A stretch of 64,000 nt of DNA from Nemertoderma westbladi (taxonomy: Eukaryota > Xenacoelomorpha > Nemertodermatida > Nemertodermatidae): assembly GCA_032718475.1 (NCBI GenBank), contig JAUCBJ010008528.1, positions 62,001 through 126,000 of the forward strand, written 5' to 3'. This document shows positions 14,101 through 27,106 of this stretch, in pieces. The stretch's first letter is position 1. Each line of letters opens with the position of its first letter. A model generated the notes under the pieces. That model was not told the origin of the DNA. It saw nothing but the letters and a program-made list of their open reading frames with translations, and ran no database searches. A program made the position numbers and the translations under genes.

Positions 14101-15076
14101 TACTCCATGAGTTTATTGTTTGTTTCCCTTCGCACTCCATGAGTTTATTGTTTGTTTCCCTTCGTACTCCATGAGTTTATTGTTTGTTTCCCTTCGTACT
14201 CCTCATGAGTTTATTGTTTGTTTCCCTTCGTACTCCATGAGTTTATTGTTTGTTTCCCTTCCGCGTACTCCATGAGTTGATTGTTTGTTTCCCTTCGTAC
14301 TCCATGAGTTTATTGTTTGTTTCCCTTCGTACTCCATGAGTTTATTGTTTGTATTCCTTCGTACTGCATGAGTTGATTGTTTGTTTCCCTTCGTACTCCA
14401 TGAGTTTATTGTTTGTTTCCCTTCGTACTCCATGAGTTTATTGTTTGTTTCCCTTCGTACTCCATGAGTTTATTGTTTGTTTCTCTTCGTACTCCATGAG
14501 TTTATTGTTTGTTTCCCTTCGTACCCCATGAGTTGATTGTTTGTTTCCCTTCGTACTTCATGAGTTGATTGTTTGTTTCCCTTCGTACTCCATGAGTTGA
14601 TTGTTTGTTTCCCTTCGTACTCCATGAGTTTATTGTTTGTTTCCCTTTGTACTCCATGAGTTGATTGTTTGTTTCCCTTCGTACTTCATGAGTTGATTGT
14701 TTGTTTCCCTTCGTACTCCATGAGTTTATTGTTTGTTTCCCTTCGTACTTCATAAGTTTATTGTTTGTTTCCCTTCGCACTCATGAGTTTATTGTTTGTA
14801 TTCCTTCGTACTCCATGAGTTTATTGTTTGTTTCTCTTCGTACTCCATTAGTTTATTGTTTGTTACCCTTCGTACTCCATGAGTTTATTGTTTGTTTCAC
14901 TTCGTACTTCATGAGTTGATTGTTTGTTTCCCTTCGTACTCCATGAGTTTATTGTTTGTTTCCCTTCGTACTCCATGAGTTTATTGTTTGTTTCCCTTCG
15001 TACTTCATAAGTTTATTGTTTGTTTCCCTTCGTACTCCATGAGTTTATTGTTTGTTTCCCTTCGTACTCCATGAGT
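11163..15076. repeat. Higher-order satellite repeat, 1,957-bp period
   Basis: The string of variant units at 11,163-13,119 recurs at 13,120-15,076 with an offset of exactly 1,957 bp. Landmarks agree: 11,804 with 13,761, 12,246 with 14,203, 12,744 with 14,701. The same block lies 3,606 bp upstream (7,557, 8,198, 8,640), and an older version lies 7,282 bp further upstream (275, 916, about 1,360). So at least four copies of a block near 2 kb exist. Partial copies occur around 15.8-16.4, 17.2-18.1, 20.4-22.2 and 24.1-24.7 kb. Confidence 0.85.
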
Positions 15077-18000
15077 TTATTGTTTGTTTCCCTTCATACT
15101 CCATGAGTTTATTGTTTGTTTCCCTTCGCACTCCATGAGTTTATTGTTTGTTTCCCTTCGTACTCCATGAGTTGATTGTTTGTTTCCCTTCATACTCCTC
15201 ATGAGTTTATTGTTTGTTTCCCTTCGTACTCCGTGAGTTTATTGTTTGTTTCCCTTCGTACTCCATGAGTTTATTGTTTGTTTCCCTTCGTACTACGTGA
15301 GTTTATTGTTTGTTTCCCTTCGTACTCCATGAGTTTATTGTTTGTTTCCCCTCGTACTCCATGAGTTTATTGTTTGTTTGCCTTCCTCGTACTCCATGAG
15401 TTTATTGTTTGTTTCCCTTCGTACTCCATGAGTTTATTGTTTGTTTCCCCTCGTACTCCATGTGTTTATTGTTTGTTTGCCTTCCTCGTACTCCATGAGT
15501 TTATTGTTTGTTTCCCTTCGTACTCCATGAGTTTATTGTTTATTTCCCTTCGTACTCCATGAGTTTATTGTTTGTTACCCTTCGTACTCCATGAGTTTAT
15601 TGTTTGTTTCTCTTCGTACTCCATGAGTTTATTGTTTGTTACCCTTCGTACTCCATGAGTTTATTGTTTGTTTCCCTTCGTACTCCATGAGTTTATTGTT
15701 TGTATTCCTTCGTACTCCATGAGTTGATTGTTTGTTTCCCTTCGTACTCCATGAGTTTATTGTTTGTTTCCCTTCGTACTCCTCATGAGTTTATTGTTTG
15801 TTTCCCTTCGTACTCATGAGTTTATTGTTTGTATTCCTTCGTACTCCATGAGTTGATTGTTTGTTTCCCTTCGTACTCCATGAGTTTATTGTTTGTTTCC
15901 CTTCGTACTTCATGAGTTGATTGTTTGTTTCCCTTCGTACTCCATGAGTTTATTGTTTGTTTCCCTTCGTACTCCATGAGTTTATTGTTTGTTTCCCTTC
16001 GTACTCCATGAGTTTATTGTTTGTTTCCCTTCGTACTCCATGAGTTTATTGTTTGTTTCCCTTCGTACTCAATGAGTTGATTGTTTGTTTCCCTTCGTAC
16101 TCCATGAGTTTATTGTTCGTTTCCCTTCGTTCCCCATGAGTTGATTGTTTGTTTCCCTTCGTACTTCATGAATTGATTGTTTGTTTCCCTTCGTACTTCA
16201 TGAGTTGATTGTTTGTTTCCCTTCGTACTCCTCATGAGTTTATTGTTTGTTTCCCTTCGCACTCATGAGTTTATTGTTTGTATTCCTTCGTACTCCATGA
16301 GTTTATTGTTTGTTTCTCTTCGTACTCCATGAGTTTATTGTTTGTTACCCTTCGTACTCCATGAGTTTATTGTTTGTTTCACTTCGTACTTCATGAGTTG
16401 ATTGTTTGTTTCCCTTCGTACTCCATGAGTTTATTGTTTGTTTCCCTTCGTACTCCATGAGTTTATTGTTTGTTTCCCTTCGTACTCCATGAGTTTATTG
16501 TTTGTTTCCCTTCGTACACCATGAGTTTATTGTTTGTTTCCCTTCGCACTCCATGAGTTTATTGTTTGTTTCCCTTCGTACTCCATGAGTTGATTGTTTG
16601 TTTCCCTTCGTACTCCTCATGAGTTTATTGTTTGTTTCCCTTCGTACTCCGTGAGTTTATTGTTTGTTTCCCTTCGTACTCCATGAGTTTATTGTTTGTT
16701 TCCCCTCGTACTCCATGAGTTTATTGTTTGTTTGCCTTCCTCGTACTCCATGAGTTTATTGTTTGTTTCCCTTCGTACTCCATGAGTTTATTGTTTTTTT
16801 CCCCTCGTACTCCATGAGTTTATTGTTTGTTTGCCTTCCTCGTACTCCATGAGTTTATTGTTTGTTTCCCTTCGTACTCCATGAGTTTATTGTTTATTTC
16901 CCTTCGTACTCCATGAGTTCATTGTTTGTTTCCCTTCGTACTCCATGAGTTTATTGTTTGTTTCCCTTCGTACTCCATGAGTTTATTGTTTGTTTCCCTT
17001 TGTACTCCATGAGTTGATTGTTTGTTTCCCTTCGTACTTCATGAGTTGATTGTTTGTTTCTCTTCGTACTCCATGAGTTTATTGTTTGTTTCCCTTCGTA
17101 CTCCATGAGTTTATTGTTTGTTTCTCTTCGTACTCCATGAGTTTATTGTTTGTTTCCCTTCGTACTCCATGAGTTTATTGTTTGTTTCCCTTTGTACTTC
17201 ATGAGTTGATTGTTTGTTTCCCTTCGTACTTCATGAGTTGATTGTTTGTTTCCCTTCGTACTCCTCATGAGTTTATTGTTTGTTTCCCTTCGCACTCATG
17301 AGTTTATTGTTTGTATTCCTTCGTACTCCATGAGTTTATTGTTTGTTTCTCTTCGTACTCCATTAGTTTATTGTTTGTTACCCTTCGTACTCCATGAGTT
17401 TATTGTTTGTTTCACTTCGTACTTCATGAGTTGATTGTTTGTTTCCCTTCGTACTCCATGAGTTTATTGTTTGTTTCCCTTCGTACTCCATGAGTTTATT
17501 GTTTGTTTCCCTTCGCACTTCATAAGTTTATTGTTTGTTTCCCTTCGTACTCCGTGAGTTTATTGTTTGTTTCCCTTCGTACTCCATGAGTTTATTGTTT
17601 GTTTCCCTTCGTACTCCGTGAGTTTATTGTTTGTTTCCCTTCGTACTCCTCATGAGTTTATTGTTTGTTTCCCTTCGTACTCCATGAGTTTATTGTTTGT
17701 ATTCCTTCGTACTCCATGAGTTGATTGTTTGTTTCCCTTCGTACTCCATGAGTTTATTGTTTATTTCCCTTCGTACTCCATGAGTTTATTGTTTGTTACC
17801 CTTCGTACTCCATGAGTTTATTGTTTGTTTCTCTTCGTACTCCATGAGTTTATTGTTTGTTACCCTTCGTACTCCATGAGTTTATTGTTCGTTTCCCTTC
17901 GTACCCCATGAGTTGATTGTTTGTTTCCCTTCGTACTTCATGAATTGATTGTTTGTTTCCCTTCGTACTCCATGAGTTTATTGTTTGTTTCCCTTCGTAC

Positions 18001-21000
18001 TCCATGAGTTTATTGTTTGTTTCCCTTTGTACTCCATGAGTTGATTGTTTGTTTCCCTTCATACTTCATGAATTGATTGTTTGTTTCCCTTCGTACTCCA
18101 TGAGTTTATTGTTTGTTTCCCTTCGTACTCCATGAGTTTATTGTTTGTTTCCCTTTGTACTCCATGAGTTGATTGTTTGTTTCCCTTCATACTTCATGAG
18201 TTGATTCTTTGTTTCCCTTCGTACTCCATGAGTTTATTGTTTATTTCCCTTCGTACTCCATGAGTTTATTGTTTGTTACCCTTCGTACTCCATGAGTTTA
18301 TTGTTTGTTTCTCTTCGTACTCCATGAGTTTATTGTTTGTTACCCTTCGTACTCCATGAGTTTATTGTTTGTTACCCTTCGTACTCCATGAGTTTATTGT
18401 TTGTTTCTCTTCGTACTCCATGAGTTTATTGTTTGTTTCCCTTCGTACTCCATGAGTTTATTGTTTGTTTCCCTTCGTACTCCATGAGTTTATTGTTTGT
18501 TTCCCTTCCGCGTACTCCATGAGTTGATTGTTTGTTTCCCTTCGTACTCCATGAGTTTATTGTTTGTTTCCCTTCGTACTCCATGAGTTTATTGTTTGTA
18601 TTCCTTCGTACTGCATGAGTTGATTGTTTGTTTCCCTTCGTACTCCATGAGTTTATTGTTTGTTTCCCTTCGTACTCCATGAGTTTATTGTTTGTTTCCC
18701 TTCGTACTCCATGAGTTTATTGTTTGTTTCTCTTCGTACTCCATGAGTTTATTGTTTGTTTCCCTTCGTACCCCATGAGTTGATTGTTTGTTTCCCTTCG
18801 TACTTCATGAGTTGATTGTTTGTTTCCCTTCGTACTCCATGAGTTTATTGTTTGTTTCCCTTCGTACTCCATGAGTTTATTGTTTGTTTCCCTTTGTACT
18901 CCATGAGTTGATTGTTTGTTTCCCTTCGTACTTCATGAGTTGATTGTTTGTTTCCCTTCGTACTCCTCATGAATTTATTGTTTGTTTCCCTTCGCACTCA
19001 TATAGTTTATTGTTTGTATTCCTTCGTACTCCATGAGTTTATTGTTTGTTTCTCTTCGTACTCCATTAGTTTATTGTTTGTTACCCTTCGTACTCCATGA
19101 GTTTATTGTTTGTTTCACTTCGTACTTCATGAGTTGATTGTTTGTTTCCCTTCGTACTCCATGAGTTTATTGTTTGTTTCCCTTCGTACTCCATGAGTTT
19201 ATTGTTTGTTTCCCTTCGTACTTCATAAGTTTATTGTTTGTTTCCCTTCGTACTCCATGAGTTTATTGTTTGTTTCCCTTCGTACTCCATGAGTTTATTG
19301 TTTGTTTCCCTTCGTACTCCATGAGTTTATTGTTTGTTTCCCTTCGCACTCCATGAGTTTATTGTTTGTTTCCCTTCGTACTCCATGAGTTGATTGTTTG
19401 TTTCCCTTCATACTCCTCATGAGTTTATTGTTTGTTTCCCTTCGTACTCCGTGAGTTTATTGTTTGTTTCCCTTCGTACTCCATGAGTTTATTGTTTGTT
19501 TCCCTTCGTACTCCGTGAGTTTATTGTTTGTTTCCCTTCGTACTCCATGAGTTTATTGTTTGTTTCCCCTCGTACTCCATGAGTTTATTGTTTGTTTGCC
19601 TTCCTCGTACTCCATGAGTTTATTGTTTGTTTCCCTTCGTACTCCATGAGTTTATTGTTTGTTTCCCCTCGTACTCCATGAGTTTATTGTTTGTTTGCCT
19701 TCCTCGTACTCCATGAGTTTATTGTTTGTTTCCCTTCGTACTCCATGAGTTTATTGTTTATTTCCCTTCGTACTCCATGAGTTTATTGTTTGTTACCCTT
19801 CGTACTCCATGAGTTTATTGTTTGTTTCTCTTCGTACTCCATGAGTTTATTGTTTGTTACCCTTCGTACTCCATGAGTTTATTGTTTGTTTCCCTTCGTA
19901 CTCCATGAGTTTATTGTTTGTATTCCTTCGTACTCCATGAGTTGATTGTTTGTTTCCCTACGTACTCCATGAGTTTATTGTTTGTTACCCTTCGTACTCC
20001 ATGAGTTTATTGTTTGTTACCCTTCGTACTCCATGAGTTTATTGTTTATTTCCCTTCGTACTCCATGAGTTTATTGTTTGTTACCCTTCGTACTCCATGA
20101 GTTTATTGTTTGTTTCTCTTCGTACTCCATGAGTTTATTGTTTGTTACCCTTCGTACTCCATGAGTTTATTGTTTGTTACCCTTCGTACTCCATGAGTTT
20201 ATTGTTTGTTTCCCTTCGTACTCCATGAGTTTATTGTTTGTATTCCTTCGTACTCCATGAGTTGATTGTTTGTTTCCCTTCGTACTCCATGAGTTTATTG
20301 TTTGTTTCCCTTCGTACTCCTCATGAGTTTATTGTTTGTTTCCCTTCGTACTCATGAGTTTATTGTTTGTATTCCTTCGTACTCCATGAGTTGATTGTTT
20401 GTTTCCCTTCGTACTCCATGAGTTTATTGTTTGTTTCCCTTCGTACTCCTCATGAGTTTATTGTTTGTTACCCTTCGTACTTCATGAGTTGATTGTTTGT
20501 TTCCCTTCGTACTCCATGAGTTTATTGTTTGTTTCCCTTCGTACTCAATGAGTTGATTGTTTGTTTCCCTTCGTACTCCATGAGTTTATTGTTCGTTTCC
20601 CTTCGTACTCCATGAGTTTATTGTTTGTTTCCCTTCGTACTCCATGAGTTTATTGTTCGTTTCCCTTCGTACTCCATGAGTTTATTGTTTGTTTCCCTAC
20701 GTACTCCATGAGTTTATTGTTTGTTACCCTTCGTACTTCATGAGTTGATTGTTTGTTTCCCTTCGTACTCCATGAGTTTATTGTTTGTTTCCCTTCGTAC
20801 TCCATGAGTTTATTGTTTGTTTCCCTTCGTACTCCATGAGTTTATTGTTTGTTTCCCTTCGTACTCCATGAGTTTATTGTTTGTTTCCCTTCGTACTCAA
20901 TGAGTTGATTGTATGTTTCCCTTCGTACTCCATGAGTTTATTGTTCGTTTCCCTTCGTACCCCATGAGTTGATTGTTTGTTTCCCTTCGTACTTCATGAA

Positions 21001-24000
21001 TTGATTGTTTGTTTCCCTTCGTACTCCATGAGTTTATTGTTTGTTTCCCTTCGTACTCCATGAGTTTATTGTTTGTTTCCCTTTGTACTCCATGAGTTGA
21101 TTGTTTGTTTCCCTTCGTACTTCATGAGTTGATTGTTTGTTTCCCTTCGTACTCCTCATGAGTTTATTGTTTGTTTCCCTTCGCACTCATGAGTTTATTG
21201 TTTGTATTCCTTCGTACTCCATGAGTTTATTGTTTGTTTCTCTTCGTACTCCATGAGTTTATTGTTTGTTACCCTTCGTACTCCATGAGTTTATTGTTTG
21301 TTTCACTTCGTACTTCATGAGTTGATTGTTTGTTTCCCTTCGTACTCCATGAGTTTATTGTTTGTTTCCCTTCGTACTCCATGAGTTTATTGTTTGTTTC
21401 CCTTCGTACTTCATGAGTTGATTGTTTGTTTCCCTTCGTACTCCATGAGTTTATTGTTTGTTTCCCTTCGTACTCCATGAGTTTATTGTTTGTTTCCCTT
21501 CGTACTCCATGAGTTTATTGTTTGTTTCCCTTCGTACTCCATGAGTTTATTGTTTGTTTCCCTTCGTACTCAATGAGTTGATTGTTTGTTTCCCTTCGTA
21601 CTCCATGAGTTTATTGTTCGTTTCCCTTCGTACCCCATGAGTTGATTGTTTGTTTCCCTTCGTACTTCATGAATTGATTGTTTGTTTCCCTTCGTACTCC
21701 ATGAGTTTATTGTTTGTTTCCCTTCGTACTCCATGAGTTTATTGTTTGTTTCCCTTTGTACTCCATGAGTTGATTGTTTGTTTCCCTTCGTACTCCATGA
21801 GTTGATTGTTTGTTTCCCTTCGTACTCCTCATGAGTTTATTGTTTGTTTCCCTTCGCACTCATGAGTTTATTGTTTGTATTCCTTCGTACTCCATGAGTT
21901 TATTGTTTGTTTCGCTTCGTACTCCATGAGTTTATTGTTTGTTACCCTTCGTACTCCATGAGTTTATTGTTTGTTTCACTTCGTACTTCATGAGTTGATT
22001 GTTTGTTTCCCTTCGTACTCCATGAGTTTATTGTTTGTTTCCCTTCGTACTCCATGAGTTTATTGTTTGTTTCCCTTCGTACTCCATGAGTTTATTGTTT
22101 GTTTCCCTTCGTACTCCATGAGTTTATTGTTTGTTTCCCTTCGTACTCCATGAGTTTATTGTTTGTTTCCCTTCGCACTCCATGAGTTTATTGTTTGTTT
22201 CCCTTCGTACTCCATGAGTTGATTGTTTGTTTCCCTTCGTACTCCTCATGAGTTTATTGTTTGTTTCCCTTCGTACTCCGTGAGTTTATTGTTTGTTTCC
22301 CTTCGTACTCCATGAGTTTATTGTTTGTTTCCCCTCGTACTCCATGAGTTTATTGTTTGTTTGCCTTCCTCGTACTCCATGAGTTTATTGTTTGTTTCCC
22401 TTCGTACTCCATAAGTTTATTGTTTTTTTCCCCTCGTACTCCATGAGTTTATTGTTTGTTTGCCTTCCTCGTACTCCATGAGTTTATTGTTTGTTTCCCT
22501 TCGTACTCCATGAGTTTATTGTTTATTTCCCTTCGTACTCCATGAGTTTATTGTTTGTTTCCCTTCGTACTCCATGAGTTTATTGTTTGTTTCTCTTCGT
22601 ACTCCATGAGTTTATTGTTTGTTACCCTTCGTACTCCATGAGTTTATTGTTTATTTCCCTTCGTACTCCATGAGTTTATTGTTTGTTACCCTTCGTACTC
22701 CATGAGTTTATTGTTTGTTACCCTTCGTACTCCATGAGTTTATTGTTTGTTTCCCTGTGTACTCCATGAGTTTATTGTTTGTTACCCTTCGTACTCCATG
22801 AGTTTATTGTTTGTTTCTCTTCGTACTCCATGAGTTTATTGTTTGTTTCCCTTTGTACTCCATGAGTTTATTGTTTATTTCCCTTCGTACTCCATGAGTT
22901 TATTGTTTGTTACCCTTCGTACTCCATGAGTTTATTGTTTGTTTCTCTTCGTACTCCATGAGTTTATTGTTTGTTACCCTTCGTACTCCATGAGTTTATT
23001 GTTTATTTCCCTTCGTACTCCATGAGTTGATTGTTTGTTTTCCTACGTACTCCATGAGTTGATTGTTTGTTTCCCTTCGTACTTCATGAATTGATTGTTT
23101 GTTTCCCTTCGTACTCCATGAGTTTATTGTTTGTTTCCCTTCGTACTCCATGAGTTTATTGTTTGTTTCCCTTCGCACTCCATGAGTTTATTGTTTGTAT
23201 TCCTTCGTACTTCATGAGTTGATTGTTTGTTTCCCTTCGTACTCCTCATGAGTTTATTGTTTGTTTCCCTTCGCACTCATGAGTTTATTGTTTGTATTCC
23301 TTCGTACTCCATGAGTTTATTGTTTGTTTCTCTTCGTACTCCATGAGTTTATTGTTTGTTACCTTTCGTACTCCATGAGTTTATTGTTTGTTTCACTTCG
23401 TACTTCATGAGTTTATTGTTTGTTTGCCTTCCTCGTACTCCATGAGTTTATTGTTTGTTTCCCTTCGTACTCCATGAGTTTATTGTTTTTTTCCCCTCGT
23501 ACTCCATGAGTTTATTGTTTGTTTGCCTTCCTCGTACTCCATGAGTTTATTGTTTGTTTCCCTTCGTACTCCATGAGTTTATTGTTTATTTCCCTTCGTA
23601 CTCCATGAGTTTATTGTTTGTTACCCTTCGTACTCCATGAGTTTATTGTTTGTTTCTCTTCGTACTCCATGAGTTTATTGTTTGTTACCCTTCGTACTCC
23701 ATGAGTTTATTGTTTGTTTCCCTTCGTACTCCATGAGTTTATTGTTTGTTTCCCTTCGTACTCCATGAGTTTATTGTTTGTTTCCCTTCCGCGTACTCCA
23801 TGAGTTGATTGTTTGTTTCCCTTCGTACTCCTCATGAGTTTATTGTTTGTTTCCCTTCGTACTCCATGAGTTTATTGTTTGTATTCCTTCGTACTCCATG
23901 AGTTGATTGTTTGTTTCCCTTCGTACTCCATGAGTTTATTGTTTGTTTCCCTTCGTACTCCATGAGTTTATTGTTTGTTTCCCTTCGTACTCCATGAGTT

Positions 24001-26986
24001 TATTGTTTGTTTCCCTTCGTACTCCATGAGTTTATTGTTTGTTTCCCTTCGTACCCCATGAGTTGATTGTTTGTTTCCCTTCGTACTTCATGAGTTGATT
24101 GTTTGTTTCCCTTCGTACTCCATGAGTTTATTGTTTGTTTCCCTTCGTACTCCATGAGTTTATTGTTTGTTTCCCTTTGTACTCCATGAGTTGATTGTTT
24201 GTTTCCCTTCGTACTTCATGAGTTGATTGTTTGTTTCTCTTCGTACTCCATGAGTTTATTGTTTGTTTCCCTTCGCACTCCATGAGTTTATTGTTTGTTT
24301 CTCTTCGTACTCCATGAGTTTATTGTTTGTTTCCCTTCGTACTCCATGAGTTTATTGTTTGTTTCCCTTTGTACTTCATGAGTTGATTGTTTGTTTCCCT
24401 TCGTACTTCATGAGTTGATTGTTTGTTTCCCTTCGTACTCCTCATGAGTTTATTGTTTGTTTCCCTTCGCACTCATGAGTTTATTGTTTGTATTCCTTCG
24501 TACTCCATGAGTTTATTGTTTGTTTCTCTTCGTACTCCATTAGTTTATTGTTTGTTACCCTTCGTACTCCATGAGTTTATTGTTTGTTTCACTTCGTACT
24601 TCATGAGTTGATTGTTTGTTTCCCTTCGTACTCCATGAGTTTATTGTTTGTTTCCCTTCGTACTCCATGAGTTTATTGTTTGTTTCCCTTCGCACTTCAT
24701 AAGTTTATTGTTTGTTTCCCTTCGTACTCCATGAGTTTATTGTTTGTTTCCCTTCGTACTCCATGAGTTTATTGTTTGTTTCCCTTCGTACTCCATGAGT
24801 TTATTGTTTGTTTCCCTTCGCACTCCATGAGTTTATTGTTTGTTTCCCTTCGTACTCCATGAGTTTATTGTTTGTTTCTCTTCATACTCCTCATGAGTTT
24901 ATTGTTTGTTTCCCTTCGTACTCCGTGAGTTTATTGTTTGTTTCCCTTCGTACTCCATGAGTTTATTGTTTGTTTCCCTTCGTACTCCGTGAGTTTATTG
25001 TTTGTTTCCCTTCGTACTCCATGAGTTTATTGTTTGTTTCCCTTCGTACTCCGTGAGTTTATTGTTTGTTTCCCTTCGTACTCCATGAGTTTATTGTTTG
25101 TTTCCCCTCGTACTCCATGAGTTTATTGTTTGTTTGCCTTCCTCGTACTCCATGAGTTTATTGTTTGTTTCCCTTCGTACTCCATGAGTTTATTGTTTGT
25201 TTCCCCTCGTACTCCATGAGTTTATTGTTTGTTTGCCTTCCTCGTACTCCATGAGTTTATTGTTTGTTTCCCTTCGTACTCCATGAGTTTATTGTTTATT
25301 TCCCTTCGTACTCCATGAGTTTATTGTTTGTTACCCTTCGTACTCCATGAGTTTATTGTTTGTTTCTCTTCGTACTCCATGAGTTTATTGTTTGTTACCC
25401 TTCGTACTCCATGAGTTTATTGTTTGTTTCCCTTCGTACTCCATGAGTTTATTGTTTGTATTCCTTCGCACTCATGAGTTTATTGTTTGTATTCCTTCGT
25501 ACTCCATGAGTTTATTGTTTGTTTCCCTTCGTACTCCATGAGTTTATTGTTTGTTTCCCTTCGTACTCCATGAGTTTATTGTTTGTTTCCCTTCGTACTC
25601 CATGAGTTTATTGTTTGTTTCCCTTCGTACTCCATGAGTTTATTGTTTGTTTGCCTTCCTCGTACTCCATGAGTTTATTGTTTGTTTCCCTTCGTACTCC
25701 ATGAGTTTATTGTTTTTTTCCCCTCGTACTCCATGAGTTTATTGTTTGTTTGCCTTCCTCGTACTCCATGAGTTTATTGTTTGTTTCCCTTCGTACTCCA
25801 TGAGTTTATTGTTTATTTCCCTTCGTACTCCATGAGTTTATTGTTTGTTACCCTTCGTACTCCATGAGTTTATTGTTTGTTTCTCTTCGTACTCCATGAG
25901 TTTATTGTTTGTTACCCTTCGTACTCCATGAGTTTATTGTTTGTTACCCTTCGTACTCCATGAGTTTATTGTTTGTTTCTATTCGTACTCCATGAGTTTA
26001 TTGTTTGTTACCCTTCGTACTCCATGAGTTTATTGTTTGTTTCCCTTCGTACTCCATGAGTTTATTGTTTGTATTCCTTCGTACTCCATGAGTTGATTGT
26101 TTGTTTCCCTTCGTACTCCATGAGTTGATTGTTTGTTTCCCTTCGTACTCCATGAGTTTATTGTTCGTTTCCCTTCGTACTCCATGAGTTTATTGTTTGT
26201 TTCCCTTCCGCGTACTCCATGAGTTGATTGTTTGTTTCCCTTCGTACTCCATGAGTTGATTGTTTGTTTCCCTTCGTACTTCATGAGTTGATTGTTTGTT
26301 TCCCTTCGTACTCCTCATGGGTTTATTGTTTGTTTCTCTTCGTACTCCATGAGTTTATTATTTGTTTCCCTTCGTACTCTATGAGTTTATTGTTTGTTTC
26401 CCTTCGTACTCCATGAGTTTATTGTTTGTTGTCCCTTCGTACTCCATGAGTTGATTGTTTGTTTCCCTTCGTACTCCATGAGTTGATTGTTTGTTTCCCT
26501 TCGTACTTCATGAGTTGATTGTTTGTTTCCCTTCCGCGTACTCCATGAGTTGATTGTTTGTTTCCCTTCGTACTCCATGAGTTGATTGTTTGTTTCCCTT
26601 CGTACTTCATGAGTTGATTGTTTGTTTCCCTTCGTACTCCATGAGTTGATTGTTTGTTTCCCTTCGTACTTCATGAGTTGATTGTTTGTTTCCCTACGTA
26701 CTCCATGAGTTTATTGTTTGTTTCCCTTCCTCGTACTCCATGAGTTTATTGTTTGTTTCCCTTCGTACTCCGTGAGTTTATTGTTTGTTTCCCTTCGTAC
26801 TCCATGAGTTTATTGTTTGTTTCCCTACGTACTCCATGAGTTTATTGTTTGTTTCCCTTCGTACTCCATGAGTTTATTATTTGTTTCCCTTCGTACTCTA
26901 TGAGTTTATTGTTTGTTTCCCTTCGTACTCCATGAGTTTATTGTTTGTTTCCCTTCGTACTCCATGAGTTTATTGTTTGTCCCCAG

Positions 26987-27106
26987 ACATCCTCTATGAG
27001 TCAACCGGAGCTGCGTAAACGCATGAAACATCGAGTCATCCCACCACCACTATCGTTACGAGCAGCGCCATCTAGCGATCAAACATCACAATTCCTTTTA
27101 CCAACA
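26987..27106 (+). CDS. Candidate upstream exon of the class IIa HDAC gene
   Basis: A 120-bp open stretch bounded by a good acceptor (GTTTGTCCCCAG) and a plausible donor (GTAAAG), phase 0 at both ends, encoding 40 residues. It begins right at the end of the satellite. The peptide contains MSQPELRKRMKHRV, which resembles the basic segment after the second 14-3-3 site of vertebrate HDAC4/5/7/9 (an SEP motif followed by a basic LRSRLKQKV-type stretch), and then a Ser/Pro-rich tail. The match is short. Its phase-0 end joins the next exon only if that exon starts at the weaker acceptor at 32,877. Otherwise a further exon lies between, or this stretch is not coding. Family membership is inferred from strand, order and the short motif. 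Confidence 0.35.

Larger units (their letters stand above)
1..26982. repeat. 32-bp satellite array (about 840 units)
   Basis: Head-to-tail repeat of a 32-bp unit that starts CTTCGTACTCCATGAG and ends GTTTGTTTCC on the plus strand. The array runs from the first base of the window to about 26,982 with no other sequence inserted. Recurrent variants are TTTAT/TTGAT in the middle, a CCTCATG insertion, CCGCG or CCTCG insertions of 3 bases, GCACTCATGAG deletions, GTATTCC and CTACG/CTGCG substitutions. Variants occur in long shared blocks, so the array evolved by kilobase-scale duplication as well as unit-by-unit spread. The left edge is cut by the window. The many short ORFs here are translations of the repeat: 32 is not a multiple of 3, so one frame passes through all phases and gives a 96-bp, 32-residue periodic peptide. 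I do not call them genes. Confidence 0.98.

Noticed and set aside
1-26982. Protein-coding or CRISPR-like interpretation of the repeat array
   Set aside because: Units are contiguous with no unique spacers, and the ORFs are periodic products of the satellite. It is a eukaryotic tandem repeat.
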